From positions 83,081 to 147,080 of the forward strand of contig DIZL01000058.1 of NCBI GenBank assembly GCA_002429385.1: a stretch of DNA of 64,000 bases, in the 5' to 3' direction. Of this stretch, positions 1 through 8,358 are shown one piece after another (position 1 is the first letter of the stretch; each line of letters begins with the position of its first letter). This DNA is from Prolixibacteraceae bacterium UBA6029 (GTDB taxonomy: Bacteria; Bacteroidota; Bacteroidia; Bacteroidales; Prolixibacteraceae). The notes below the pieces were generated by a model that saw only the letters and a list, made by a program, of their open reading frames with translations, was not told where the DNA came from and searched no databases. A program made the translations under genes and the position numbers.

Positions 1-285
1 AACAGATGTCAATATGACTTTTATGAGGTTGGTTACTGAATATGGGAGATAAAGGTATACTTACTCCTCTTGAAATAAAATCAGCGTATTTTGATTTTTT
101 GTTTGCTTCTACAGGTAAACACAGTGAAAGATATGGTTACTCAGTCAGCCATACCATTGAAATAAAATCAAGAATAGAAGTGGCTGCATTGTCTTGTGGC
201 ACGATAGTTGTGGAATATAATACTTACTGAGAATCAATAATTAACGTAAAGGTTACAATTACTTTAACAACATTTAACAAATATT

Positions 286-318
286 TTGACAATTTTTGGA
301 TTCAAAGGTTTATATTTG
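286..318 (+). promoter_or_regulatory. Bacteroidota-type promoter for a short transcript
   Basis: TATATTTG at 311-318 matches the TAnnTTTG -7 box of Bacteroidota exactly, and a TTG at 286-288 lies 22 bases before it, in the place of the -33 element. No coding frame starts downstream before the hairpin at 374-401, so the promoter appears to serve a non-coding RNA. Confidence 0.55.
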
Positions 319-324
319 CAGTAC

Positions 325-405
325 ATTTTTTTTCATAAGTTTAGGTTTAGTTAGGTTAGTTAGTTTAAGAGAGAAAAGGTAGGTTATTCAACCTACCTTT
401 TTGTT
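325..405 (+). ncRNA. Candidate small RNA of about 80 nt
   Basis: The span between the promoter box (311-318) and a perfect 12-bp hairpin followed by a T run (arms 374-385 and 390-401) is non-coding and would give an RNA of about 80 nt. Its middle part repeats words of the form TTAGGTTAG, which are partly complementary to the right arm of the terminator (AACCTACC), so an alternative fold is conceivable. No known RNA family is recognised. The call rests only on promoter plus terminator; it could also be the leader of the downstream sigma gene, with the hairpin acting as an attenuator. Confidence 0.4.
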
Positions 406-675
406 TTTCCAAACTTTCAATAACCCTGTAAAAAGGATATCTGCATTATATTCTCCAGTCCTGGATTTCATTAACTTTTCATTGCTATTTCCAGTCCGAA
501 AATATCAAATATGCTTTATAATCAGGAAATACTTTAATTAAAGTGATTCCTGAAATAAAAACATTTGCAATTATTTGCATTTTTAACATTTTATAGTGAT
601 TTTTATCAGCTAGAATGGATCAGAAAAACTATTCCATTGAGCTGTTAAACTATTTTAACGCTTTAATCTCTTAGG

Positions 676-1260
676 ATGATTGATTATACAACTCTTGACC
701 TGTTAAATGGAATTCTTAGGAATGATACCATCATATTGCAATTCATTTATAAGAATTTCTATTCCAAAATTAATTTTTTCATCAAGAAAAACAGTGGGGA
801 TGATGATGATGCAAATGATATTTTTCAGGAGGCCATCATTATTATTTACCGAAAACTTAAAGCCAATGAGTTGGTTTTAGACTGTACTTTTGATACTTAT
901 TTATATTCGGTTTGCCGCTTCCTGTGGTTAAAACAGTTGGATAAGCGAAAGGTCGAAAAAGAAAAGATAAAAGACAACCACGATTATAATGAAGATATTT
1001 ATGACGATGGGCTGGATAAAGTAGCCGATTTAAATGAACGTTACAAATTATATCAGAAACATTTTACTAATCTTGGTAAGGATTGTCAGAAGATCCTGCA
1101 ATTATATTTTGATAAAGTTCCGCTCAAAAGCATCGCCCAGATCATGGGCTTCAAGAGTGAGAAATATGCGAAAAAGCGCAAGTTTAAGTGTAAGGAATAC
1201 TTAATAAAAAGTATAAAGCAAGATCTGGAATATACTAAGATTCTAAGCGGAGATAATTAA
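676..1260 (+). CDS. ECF-type RNA polymerase sigma factor
   Basis: A 194-residue sigma-70 family protein of extracytoplasmic-function size. Residues of roughly 10-90 form region 2 (an acidic stretch with DDDDANDIFQEA, followed by TYLYSVCRFLWL), and roughly 130-185 form region 4, a helix-turn-helix with LKSIAQIMGF. Such factors direct RNA polymerase to a small regulon when an anti-sigma factor releases them. The gene converges on the CHAT gene with only 5 bases between the stop codons. The likely partner is the membrane protein at 4605-6143, which carries anti-sigma-like modules; that pairing is inferred from proximity. The start at 676 is the first ATG and has no strong ribosome binding site, as is usual in this phylum. 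Confidence 0.88.
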   Translation: MIDYTTLDLLNGILRNDTIILQFIYKNFYSKINFFIKKNSGDDDDANDIFQEAIIIIYRKLKANELVLDCTFDTYLYSVCRFLWLKQLDKRKVEKEKIKDNHDYNEDIYDDGLDKVADLNERYKLYQKHFTNLGKDCQKILQLYFDKVPLKSIAQIMGFKSEKYAKKRKFKCKEYLIKSIKQDLEYTKILSGDN

Positions 1261-1265
1261 TCCAT

Positions 1266-4139
1266 TTATATCTGACCTCGGTTTTTCCGGGGTCTTTTTC
1301 TGAAGTACCAGTCTGAAAAAACCAAAAGGACTGCAAGAATCAGCAGAAGTATAAAATAGATGTTTTTACTGGTGTACAAGGGTTCTGGATTCCCAATATT
1401 CACGTATCCAAGCCAATAATGAGGATGAGCGGTTAATGGGTCAGAATTCCTCAGGTGATTTAATTTGGCCATCCGAAGTGCAACATCTTTTCGTTTTCCT
1501 TTGGACAAATAATAATAAAAATCATCCATGATCTTTACTCCGGATTTATCTTCGACCTGCCATAAGGTCATAACAATAGCCGGACAACCTGCATAAATGA
1601 ATCCGCGGGCCATGCTCATTACTCCTTCACCGCGTTGCAGCTTACCTGATCCGGTTTCGCATGCGCTTAGGACAGCCAGGCGTGCATTGAGTTTCATGTT
1701 ATAGATCTCGTAGGTATTCAAAAAGCCATCATTTGCAGAATTTTGATCAGGCTTTGAAAATACAAGTTTTGAAAACATGGGGATGCTATCGTTAATAATC
1801 GTATGCATCGCCAGGTGTAAAATATCAAACTCCCCTGCTTTTTCTTTAAAAGTGCTTTCCTGGGCCAACCGATCAATATAGGTTTCAGCATGAATAAACC
1901 CGGAGATCCCCTTCACCTCATCTTTCGCTCCGGGAAGCGGATTGAAAAAATGTTGAATGGAACTTTCCTTTTCGGTTCTTGGCTCTCCTGAAATATATTG
2001 GGGAGAAAATACCATGAGATTTTTTTGTGCTGTTTTCTTTTTATTAGAATAATTGTAAAGCAGGGTAGCTGAATAACTGTAATTAATTGCGTAATCACGA
2101 ACCAGATAATTCAAATTACGAAAATTCATTACACTTGTATCCGGCATTTGAGATAATAAAGCATCGAACGGTATGTAGGAAAGTTTATCATGTGGAATTA
2201 TAGTAAGGTCCTTGCCATTAATCTTCCTTGACATAGGTTTTAGCAACTTTTCATACAATTCATAAGCAGCGGCAGAATATTCAACATAGTCCTTCTTCTT
2301 CGTATAAAGATATTTGGGATTGGTTAAGAAATTGTGTACCGACTGAATGTTCTTTACATACGAATAATCGATGTTTTCCTTTGTAAAGCTCAATGAATCC
2401 TTTGTAACTACAAATCGGTAAAGTTTACCCATATCCGATGTCAATTCGGGTTCCTTCACATAGAATTCAATCAATGCCTGGCGGGTACTTAATTTGGGCT
2501 GAATATCCGTAATCCCGATGACTTTGTTTTCAAACTTTAACGCATAATATTGCGGATATGATTTTTCAAACGAATGAATCAATCGGTTATATTCTTCATT
2601 AAACTTAAATATCTTAGCGGAATATAAGTTTGCCTTTTGTATATCATGTTCCTTCGATTGATTCTCTTCAAATAACATTGAAGTATAATTTGCAATGTTC
2701 CCTTTTAACGTATTTTCTCTTTTGAGTAACGAATCCGGGATTCCACCATATTCTTTTGCTTTTACATCTTTAAGTGAGGCTAATAAATTTGAAGATTTAC
2801 TCCGTTCAGAAAACTCAAATGCCTGATTTGCATAGACTGTTTTTTTTGTTTGATTGTATAAATTATAGCAGATGTTTATGGCTTCATAATAGGTGGATTC
2901 CTGATTTTGAGACAGAAATAATTTACTGTCTTCATTTTCGAAACCGATTTGGAGACGATTGATCAATTGTATAGTCCTGGTAAGAGAGTTGAGTCCTGCA
3001 TTTAAATATTTAACCGAATTTTCATAATCGAATTCAGACAAATAGATATCTGCCAGCACCTCCATGGCCGATGCTTTTTTCTTAAAATATTCGACTAATT
3101 GTATATCCGAAATAATATTTTTCAAAGGAGGATCGACCAGTGGGTCTTTTATTTGAAAAGAATCCACAAGAGCTACGATCGCATTTTGATAATATTGAAT
3201 GGCCTGGTTGAGATTTATTTTTCGCTGGGAACGGAAGTCCTCAATTTGTCTTGCTTCCGAACTCTTATTAAAGTAATAATCCCCGAAATTTGACTCAACT
3301 TCTGCATAGGCGGTACTTTTATCTTTATAAAACTTCGAAACAATTGATTTTGCTTTATTGGAATAAAGAAAGGCCTTATCATAGCTTTTTTGAGTAATCA
3401 GGAAAGAAGAATAGGCCAGATATTCTGTTACTAATTCAATATTATTTTCACCGCGAATGTCATTCCAGCTTTTTATAGCAGATAAAAAGTATTTCTCTGA
3501 CAGTTCATATTTTCTATCCTTGTTATAGGCTAATGCAATCAAATCATATAATCTGGGTTTTAATCGTGCCGGGATTGTTTTTATATTGGATTGCGCATAC
3601 TGGATTGCTATATCATTATGTCCAAGTTTTAGCTGGGTTTCAATCAGGTTATATTTCAAAGTTTGAAAAAGATCGCTAAATTTCAAACTATCCATTTTTA
3701 AAATACGCAAGGCATTTTGTTGATATTTTAAGGCCTGATTGTAATCGCCATTCACACTGTAGATGATTCCCAGATTTGAATAAATGGCACCTAGCCAGAC
3801 ATAGTTTTCTCCAAATTCAGAAATATACAATTTTTCAGCATTTTTAAATAATTCTAACGCCTTATCAAGGTTTTGAAGATTCTTATATTGAATCCCCATA
3901 TTTATTAATGGAGAAGCCAAACGATAATTATCTGAGCCGTATATTTTTTGCCGAAGTTTATATAATTGATCGAAAAAAGACAATGCCTCTTCAAAATCAC
4001 CAAGTCGTCCAGCTATAACACCTTCTCCATGCAGTTTTAGAGACAATAAACTGTCCTGAACTGATATTTTTATATTCTGGGTAAAACCCAAAGAAGAAAA
4101 AAATACTAATAAAGCCATTAAAAGAATTCTTTTCTTCAT
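1266..4139 (-). CDS. TPR-CHAT caspase-like protease, membrane-anchored
   Basis: A 957-residue protein. It has an N-terminal signal peptide (MKKRILLMALLVFFSSLGF then TQ), a long array of tetratricopeptide repeats (about residues 30-450), a helical linker, a C-terminal CHAT domain (about 620-925), one transmembrane segment near the end (YFILLLILAVLLVFSDW) and a basic tail. CHAT domains are clan CD peptidases related to caspases and separase. The expected dyad is present: His779 in LHLAMHT and Cys827 in LSACETGSG. The topology suggests a periplasmic protease anchored by its C-terminus. It is divergent from the double-glycine peptide gene (162 bases apart) and convergent with the sigma gene. A role in cleaving the peptide or an anti-sigma factor is speculation from context. 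Confidence 0.85.
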   Translation of the reverse strand: MKKRILLMALLVFFSSLGFTQNIKISVQDSLLSLKLHGEGVIAGRLGDFEEALSFFDQLYKLRQKIYGSDNYRLASPLINMGIQYKNLQNLDKALELFKNAEKLYISEFGENYVWLGAIYSNLGIIYSVNGDYNQALKYQQNALRILKMDSLKFSDLFQTLKYNLIETQLKLGHNDIAIQYAQSNIKTIPARLKPRLYDLIALAYNKDRKYELSEKYFLSAIKSWNDIRGENNIELVTEYLAYSSFLITQKSYDKAFLYSNKAKSIVSKFYKDKSTAYAEVESNFGDYYFNKSSEARQIEDFRSQRKINLNQAIQYYQNAIVALVDSFQIKDPLVDPPLKNIISDIQLVEYFKKKASAMEVLADIYLSEFDYENSVKYLNAGLNSLTRTIQLINRLQIGFENEDSKLFLSQNQESTYYEAINICYNLYNQTKKTVYANQAFEFSERSKSSNLLASLKDVKAKEYGGIPDSLLKRENTLKGNIANYTSMLFEENQSKEHDIQKANLYSAKIFKFNEEYNRLIHSFEKSYPQYYALKFENKVIGITDIQPKLSTRQALIEFYVKEPELTSDMGKLYRFVVTKDSLSFTKENIDYSYVKNIQSVHNFLTNPKYLYTKKKDYVEYSAAAYELYEKLLKPMSRKINGKDLTIIPHDKLSYIPFDALLSQMPDTSVMNFRNLNYLVRDYAINYSYSATLLYNYSNKKKTAQKNLMVFSPQYISGEPRTEKESSIQHFFNPLPGAKDEVKGISGFIHAETYIDRLAQESTFKEKAGEFDILHLAMHTIINDSIPMFSKLVFSKPDQNSANDGFLNTYEIYNMKLNARLAVLSACETGSGKLQRGEGVMSMARGFIYAGCPAIVMTLWQVEDKSGVKIMDDFYYYLSKGKRKDVALRMAKLNHLRNSDPLTAHPHYWLGYVNIGNPEPLYTSKNIYFILLLILAVLLVFSDWYFRKRPRKNRGQI
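1274..1299 (+). terminator. Terminator of the sigma gene, inside the CHAT 3' end
   Basis: Arms GACCTCGG (1274-1281) and CCGGGGTC (1287-1294) pair with one G-T wobble around a TTTTT loop, and TTTTT follows at 1295-1299. It begins 13 bases after the sigma stop codon and lies within the last codons of the CHAT gene on the other strand, so the two genes share this DNA. Confidence 0.65.
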
Positions 4140-4301
4140 TTTAAAGCATATATAAGTCCCACAAAATCTGGGTTTTAAAAATAATTTAATGTTATTTCTT
4201 ATTTTTTTTCAAAATACAGGGTTACCTTTTGCTCGCTATTGGAATAAACCATCGAACAAGAATAATTAAGGAACCAGTATTAATCATTAAATCCAAAAGT
4301 A

Positions 4302-4463
4302 ATGAAAACTTTATTTGCGAACAACGAAACCCCAAATTTTGATTCTTTCTCTTTCGACGTATTAACCGCTGAAGAACTTTCTTTGGTAAAAGGTGGTAAA
4401 TCAGAAGATGTATATGTTCCGCTGAATGGTAAATCAGAAGATGTATATGTTCCACTGAATTAA
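4302..4463 (+). CDS. Double-glycine-leader peptide precursor with two core repeats
   Basis: A 53-residue ORF. The leader fits the double-glycine consensus position by position: Leu at -12, Glu at -8, Leu at -7, Val at -4, Gly at -2 and -1 (LTAEELSLVKGG, residues 21-32). After the GG comes KSEDVYVPLN, a single Gly, and KSEDVYVPLN again, ending at the stop. Such leaders are removed by C39 peptidases of export ABC transporters, none of which is in the window. The core has no Cys, but its Ser, Lys, Asp and Glu could carry ester or amide links as in graspetides; no ATP-grasp enzyme is nearby. A near-match to the phylum's -7 box (TACCTTTTG, 4223-4231) lies upstream. Coding status is supported by the exact 33-base periodicity of the repeat and the intact leader. 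The function is unknown; a pheromone, bacteriocin or other small natural product is possible. Confidence 0.72.
   Translation: MKTLFANNETPNFDSFSFDVLTAEELSLVKGGKSEDVYVPLNGKSEDVYVPLN
4395..4460 (+). repeat. Tandem 33-bp repeat encoding the peptide core
   Basis: Two consecutive 33-base units (4395-4427 and 4428-4460) differ at one base (CCG versus CCA, both Pro). Each encodes Gly followed by KSEDVYVPLN. The single silent difference indicates a recent or homogenised duplication that preserved the protein sequence. Confidence 0.9.
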
Positions 4464-4604
4464 CCGATATTCAGATTTAATTCATTAGTAATTTATTTTC
4501 ATTCTAATCCTGCAAGGATGGTATTTTCCGTATCCTGCCGGTTTGAGACTGAACACCATTTATAATACCGGTCACGGTTTTATAACATCCTAATACATAG
4601 TGAT

Positions 4605-6143
4605 ATGATACGCAATTCAGACTATTTTGAACAAACAGACAAGTACCTAAACCGGGAGATGACAGAATCCGAGTTAGGAGAATTTGAACTCCAACTGGAG
4701 ATCGATTCAGACTTGGCCGATGAATTAACCCTTCATCTGGATGTGGAGCAGGCCATGAGCGAACAGGAGATTATTAGCCTACGCATCAACCTGAACCAAA
4801 TTATTCAAAATCAACCTGATCAGGCACATCTGGAAAATATCAGTATTTTTGATTCATTCAGTTTTGGATTATCTGAAGAGTTTTCATCACACAAAAACCT
4901 GAACCGTTCGGTAAGTATAGAGGATATGCTCGACTTCGGACATTCATTTCCCAAAATCCATCTTTATCAGCATCAGATTGCAGGTAAAGAAAACACCCAT
5001 CAATTTTATAAGGAACAATTTGAATCGGATTCGCTAAGCGGAGAAGATTTATACAATAGTCCTTATGAAGAAGAACTTTTTGATGATATCCAAAATGCCC
5101 TTGGAGAGCATGATATACTGGATATCAGGGCTAATTTGAAACAAATAGCACAAAGTATGCCGGCACATCAATACTCGTCGGAAGAAATTGACGATTATAT
5201 TAATGGACGGATGGATTCGGAGCTACAGGCCCGATTTGAAGAGGCCTTGGCGCTGAATATGAGCCTGACTGAAGATGTGCGTCTGAGCAGGGAAATAGAC
5301 CTTGCAGGGACTGAAAATGATATTATGGCACTAAGGGCTTCACTGGCTGAAATACAGAAGACAGAATTTAACTGTTCATCCAGGATTGAAGATATAGAAG
5401 GCTATATTTATAACGAACTTTCGGAAGAGAACCTGGCTTTATTTGAGTCTGAACTGGAATCAAACCAGGGACTTATATCAGAGGTGGACTTAATCAGAAA
5501 CATCGATCAGGCCCTTCAGGAAAGTGAAATTATGCAACTTCGGAGCAACCTTCAGTCGATTGCCGCAGAAGCCGCCACGGAGAAACAAACTGAGCGATCA
5601 CTGACATTGTCAGGCAAATATATAACCCGCAGGGTAATACTTTCATCGGTTGCAGCCTCTTTGATCCTTATATTGGGAATCACCGGATTGCTAAACAGGC
5701 AATCATCACAGAAAGAACTGTACCAGAAGTATTATACGTCTTATCAAACAACAGGCATCACGCGTTCTGAAACCCTATCTGCAGACCAAACCCTTACGAT
5801 GGCCATGCAAAAGATTAACAATCAGGAGTATGAAGCGGCACTGGGTCTGTTGCAGGAAGTAATAGCCAGGGATGAAAATAATATGGTGGGACATTTTTAC
5901 ACCGGTATTTCGCTACAGGAAACGGGAAAGTACATGAATGCCATCAAAGAATATGAGACTGTCATCGTAGATAAGGATAACCTTTTCGTTGAGCAGGCTC
6001 AATGGTATGCCGGATTGTGTTATCTGCAAACGGATGAAAACAGGAAAGCATACAAACTCTTTAAGAAGATAGCAAATAATCGGGGATTCTACCAGCAACA
6101 AGCGCAGGCCATCCTGATAAAGATGAAAAATACAATCCAATAA
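4605..6143 (+). CDS. Putative anti-sigma-like membrane protein with repeated modules and TPRs
   Basis: 512 residues. The N-terminal 330 carry a module present three times in fuller form (about 5-68, 190-253, 259-325) and once partially (about 155-185). Its marks are a Tyr-containing start (DKYLNREM, DDYINGRM, EGYIYNEL), an FE..L segment and a closing motif E.(D/E)I..LR..L..I. The first half resembles the short helical N-terminal domain found in many Bacteroidota anti-sigma factors. A single transmembrane helix (about 343-364) is followed by tetratricopeptide repeats (about 395-505). The predicted layout is cytoplasmic modules and periplasmic TPRs. It could bind the sigma factor encoded at 676, or several sigma molecules at once, and sense the CHAT/peptide pair outside. 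That role is inferred. It follows the peptide gene by 141 bases with no clear terminator between them. Confidence 0.72.
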   Translation: MIRNSDYFEQTDKYLNREMTESELGEFELQLEIDSDLADELTLHLDVEQAMSEQEIISLRINLNQIIQNQPDQAHLENISIFDSFSFGLSEEFSSHKNLNRSVSIEDMLDFGHSFPKIHLYQHQIAGKENTHQFYKEQFESDSLSGEDLYNSPYEEELFDDIQNALGEHDILDIRANLKQIAQSMPAHQYSSEEIDDYINGRMDSELQARFEEALALNMSLTEDVRLSREIDLAGTENDIMALRASLAEIQKTEFNCSSRIEDIEGYIYNELSEENLALFESELESNQGLISEVDLIRNIDQALQESEIMQLRSNLQSIAAEAATEKQTERSLTLSGKYITRRVILSSVAASLILILGITGLLNRQSSQKELYQKYYTSYQTTGITRSETLSADQTLTMAMQKINNQEYEAALGLLQEVIARDENNMVGHFYTGISLQETGKYMNAIKEYETVIVDKDNLFVEQAQWYAGLCYLQTDENRKAYKLFKKIANNRGFYQQQAQAILIKMKNTIQ

Positions 6144-6718
6144 AAAATACAATTTCGTTCGCAAACCTTTTCGCATCAATGTTTTAATGATTAATACTTG
6201 TTCTGTTCCTGTTCAAATGATTTAATGATTAGTACTTGTTCAAATCTTGTTCAAAGTGTTTTAACGATTAGTACTTATTTCATAGTTAATAATTGTTCTT
6301 AAAAATATTTTATGTTGTTCGCCCCAGATTTGGCCTTCGATTAATACTTGTTCCTTAATTGTTCATGTTCAACCCAGGTATTTTCGAACCCAAGCCGGTT
6401 TTCAGAAGTTTAAAAACAAACATATCATTCATAAACTAAGCTCGATTTTATCGGGCTATAGTTGTTCATGGGAATAAACAAATTAGTTCAATCAAATTGA
6501 ATTGATTTGTTTTATGCAGGAAAGTCGATTGAGATTACTGCTAAAATTTTATTGCTTTTTATTTCCTGGTAAATTCTATTCTGATTTATTTTCTATATTT
6601 ACGATTAACTAACTAAACACAATTATGAGTTTATAAATGTCCAATCTTACCCAATATTATTACAAGAAAAACCAAAGAATATCTATAATTATTAATAACC
6701 TACACTAAATCTGACTTT
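6144..6718. other. Intergenic region with degenerate repeats
   Basis: No gene is supported. The first third (6181-6365) is built of degenerate copies of a GATTARTACTTGTTC word, listed separately. The rest is AT-rich, and the part just before 6719 would be the leader of the DUF1097 gene. Confidence 0.6.
6181..6365 (+). repeat. Degenerate direct repeats around GATTARTACTTGTTC
   Basis: Four copies of a 15-base word with the core GATTA(A/G)TACTT begin at 6189, 6227, 6266 and 6339. The first three are spaced 38-39 bases apart. Short stretches, for example TACTTGTTCAA then ATCTTGTTCAA (6233-6254), run in an 11-base rhythm like the longer arrays elsewhere in the window. Confidence 0.65.
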
Positions 6719-7243
6719 ATGACTTTTAAAAAATTTATTGTAATTCCTGTGTTTATTGCAATCCTGGCAGCATCATTTATTGTAATAGACCAACTTCTCA
6801 ATCCTTTAATGCCGATCGCTGATAAGGGAGGCTTTGGTTGGGTAACTTTTCAGGCATGGGCTATGTATTTTCTTGCGGGTTGTACCATAAAGGGCGGAGT
6901 ACGCACTTTTCTGGGTTATATCATGGGCATCCTGGCAGCCGTTTCGATTATTTATCTTGTTGGCATATTTGGATCAACGGGATTCTGGGCTCTTCCGCTG
7001 GCCGTTTTGGTCGTAGTTGTTCCAATGTGTGCAGTCGAAAGAGCTCCATCTCTTTTTGATTTTGTCCCGGCATTATTTGTATCCTCAGCGGTATTCTTTG
7101 CATTTGGCAAGCTATATCCGAATGCAACAATGACTTCATCCGCAATTACCATTTTGACCTATTGTGCAATCGGTATGATATATGGTGTTGTTACAGTTTA
7201 TTTAAGAACTATTTATGAAAATAAGGCTGTTAAAACTATGTGA
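6719..7243 (+). CDS. DUF1097-type integral membrane protein
   Basis: 174 residues, with about five hydrophobic segments and short polar loops. The sequence (for example FQAWAMYFLAGCTIKGG and VERAPSLFDFVPALF) matches the DUF1097 family, typified by YcdZ of E. coli, whose function is unknown. It lies in the inner membrane. The gene stands alone between the repeat-rich spacer and a strong hairpin terminator, so it is probably monocistronic. No substrate can be assigned. Confidence 0.75.
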   Translation: MTFKKFIVIPVFIAILAASFIVIDQLLNPLMPIADKGGFGWVTFQAWAMYFLAGCTIKGGVRTFLGYIMGILAAVSIIYLVGIFGSTGFWALPLAVLVVVVPMCAVERAPSLFDFVPALFVSSAVFFAFGKLYPNATMTSSAITILTYCAIGMIYGVVTVYLRTIYENKAVKTM

Positions 7244-7261
7244 TTAAATACAAATAAATAT

Positions 7262-7306
7262 GAAAAAAAAGAAATGGATGTCAGATAGGCATCCATTTCT
7301 TCTTTA
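7262..7306 (+). terminator. Rho-independent terminator after the DUF1097 gene
   Basis: Perfect 10-bp arms GAAATGGATG (7271-7280) and CATCCATTTC (7290-7299), preceded by an A run and followed by TTCTTT. Confidence 0.75.
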
Positions 7307-7374
7307 GAACAGACTTCTGATAAAAATTTGTTTATCCATTCCAAAATAAACTTCTAAAAAATAAAGATAAAGAC

Positions 7375-7382
7375 TAATTTTG
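7375..7382 (+). promoter_or_regulatory. -7 box of the nucleotidyltransferase gene
   Basis: TAATTTTG matches TAnnTTTG and lies 40 bases before the ATG at 7422. It also argues that a TTG start at 7380 is wrong, since the box covers that codon. Confidence 0.5.
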
Positions 7383-7421
7383 TCAGAAACTTTTGAATCT
7401 CTTTTGATTAAAATACGAATT

Positions 7422-8321
7422 ATGAAACCAACCCTTTTAATCCTTGCAGCAGGAATGGGCAGTCGTTATGGTGGACTTAAACAAATAGAACCTGTTGGCC
7501 CAAATGGAGAAACAATTCTCGAGTATTCCGTTTTCGATGCCATCCGTGCAGGATTTGGGAAAGTGGTGTTTGTTATCCGTGAAAGTTTTGCTGATGACTT
7601 TAAAACACGCTTTGAACCAAAACTTGCAGGAAAAATCAAGATTGAATACGCTTTCCAGGAAATAGATAAACTTCCTGAAGGTTTTAAACTTCCTGAAGAC
7701 CGGGAGAAACCTTGGGGAACCGGTCATGCCGTATTGATGGCAAAAGATTTAATTAAAGAACCATTTGCAGCAATAAATGCGGATGATTTCTATGGTGCCG
7801 AAGCTTATCAGGTAATTGCCCAATATCTTAAACAATCAGTAATCCCGGAGAAATACGCGATGGTTGGTTATCAGTTAAATAAAACTTTATCTGATTTTGG
7901 CAGTGTATCCCGTGGAATTTGTATTACCGACAGTAATAATCAGTTGACTCAGATCACTGAAACTCATAAAATCAGAATGGAAGGCAACCATATTTTATGT
8001 GAGTCAGAAAATAATGTAGAAGTGGAATTAACTGGAAAAGAAACTGTTTCTATGAATTTCTGGGGATTTCAACCATCAATCTTCGAATCTATTGAAAATC
8101 AATTTATTGATTTTTTAACCAACAACCTCAACCACCTAAAGTCCGAGTTTTATATTCCTTTTGTTGTATTTGAAATGATTAAAAGAGGGCAGGTAGCTGT
8201 TGAAGTTTTAACGGCAGATTCCCCATGGTTCGGGGTTACATATAAGGAAGATAAACCTTTTGTGATTCAACAGATTCAGAATCTGACAAATCAGGGAATC
8301 TATCCTGAAAAACTTTGGTAA
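7422..8321 (+). CDS. Sugar-phosphate nucleotidyltransferase
   Basis: 299 residues from the ATG at 7422. The N-terminus LLILAAGMGSRYGGLKQ is the nucleotide-binding signature of the glucose-1-phosphate thymidylyl/uridylyltransferase fold, and INADDFYG supplies the metal-binding acidic pair. WGTGHAVL resembles the substrate loop of UTP-glucose-1-phosphate enzymes. The C-terminal part differs from RmlA and GalU and matches a Bacteroidota group usually annotated only as nucleotidyltransferase. The product is probably an NDP-sugar for wall or polysaccharide synthesis; the exact sugar is not readable. The frame is open upstream to a TTG at 7380, but homology begins at MKPTLLILAAG. Confidence 0.82.
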   Translation: MKPTLLILAAGMGSRYGGLKQIEPVGPNGETILEYSVFDAIRAGFGKVVFVIRESFADDFKTRFEPKLAGKIKIEYAFQEIDKLPEGFKLPEDREKPWGTGHAVLMAKDLIKEPFAAINADDFYGAEAYQVIAQYLKQSVIPEKYAMVGYQLNKTLSDFGSVSRGICITDSNNQLTQITETHKIRMEGNHILCESENNVEVELTGKETVSMNFWGFQPSIFESIENQFIDFLTNNLNHLKSEFYIPFVVFEMIKRGQVAVEVLTADSPWFGVTYKEDKPFVIQQIQNLTNQGIYPEKLW

Positions 8322-8358
8322 TCTGTAATAAAACTTCAGGTAGAAATGATCATTTCAT

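Larger units (their letters stand above)
1..675. other. Left-edge intergenic region with a small-RNA candidate
   Basis: No protein gene can be supported here. A 62-codon open frame at 42-230 has no recognisable domain and no clear start signal, and I do not annotate it. Bases 286-405 hold a good promoter and a terminator enclosing a candidate small RNA, listed separately. Bases 406-675 are AT-rich leader sequence before the sigma-factor gene, without a strong hairpin that I can see. Confidence 0.5.

Noticed and set aside
42..230. 62-codon open frame at the left edge
   Set aside because: No domain, no start signal and internally repeated TGAAATAAAATCA words; chance is the simpler explanation.
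4222..4455. Minus-strand frame over the peptide gene with a repeated HIHLLIYH pattern
   Set aside because: The repeat is only the complement of the 33-base core repeat; the plus frame has the double-glycine leader and is the better reading.
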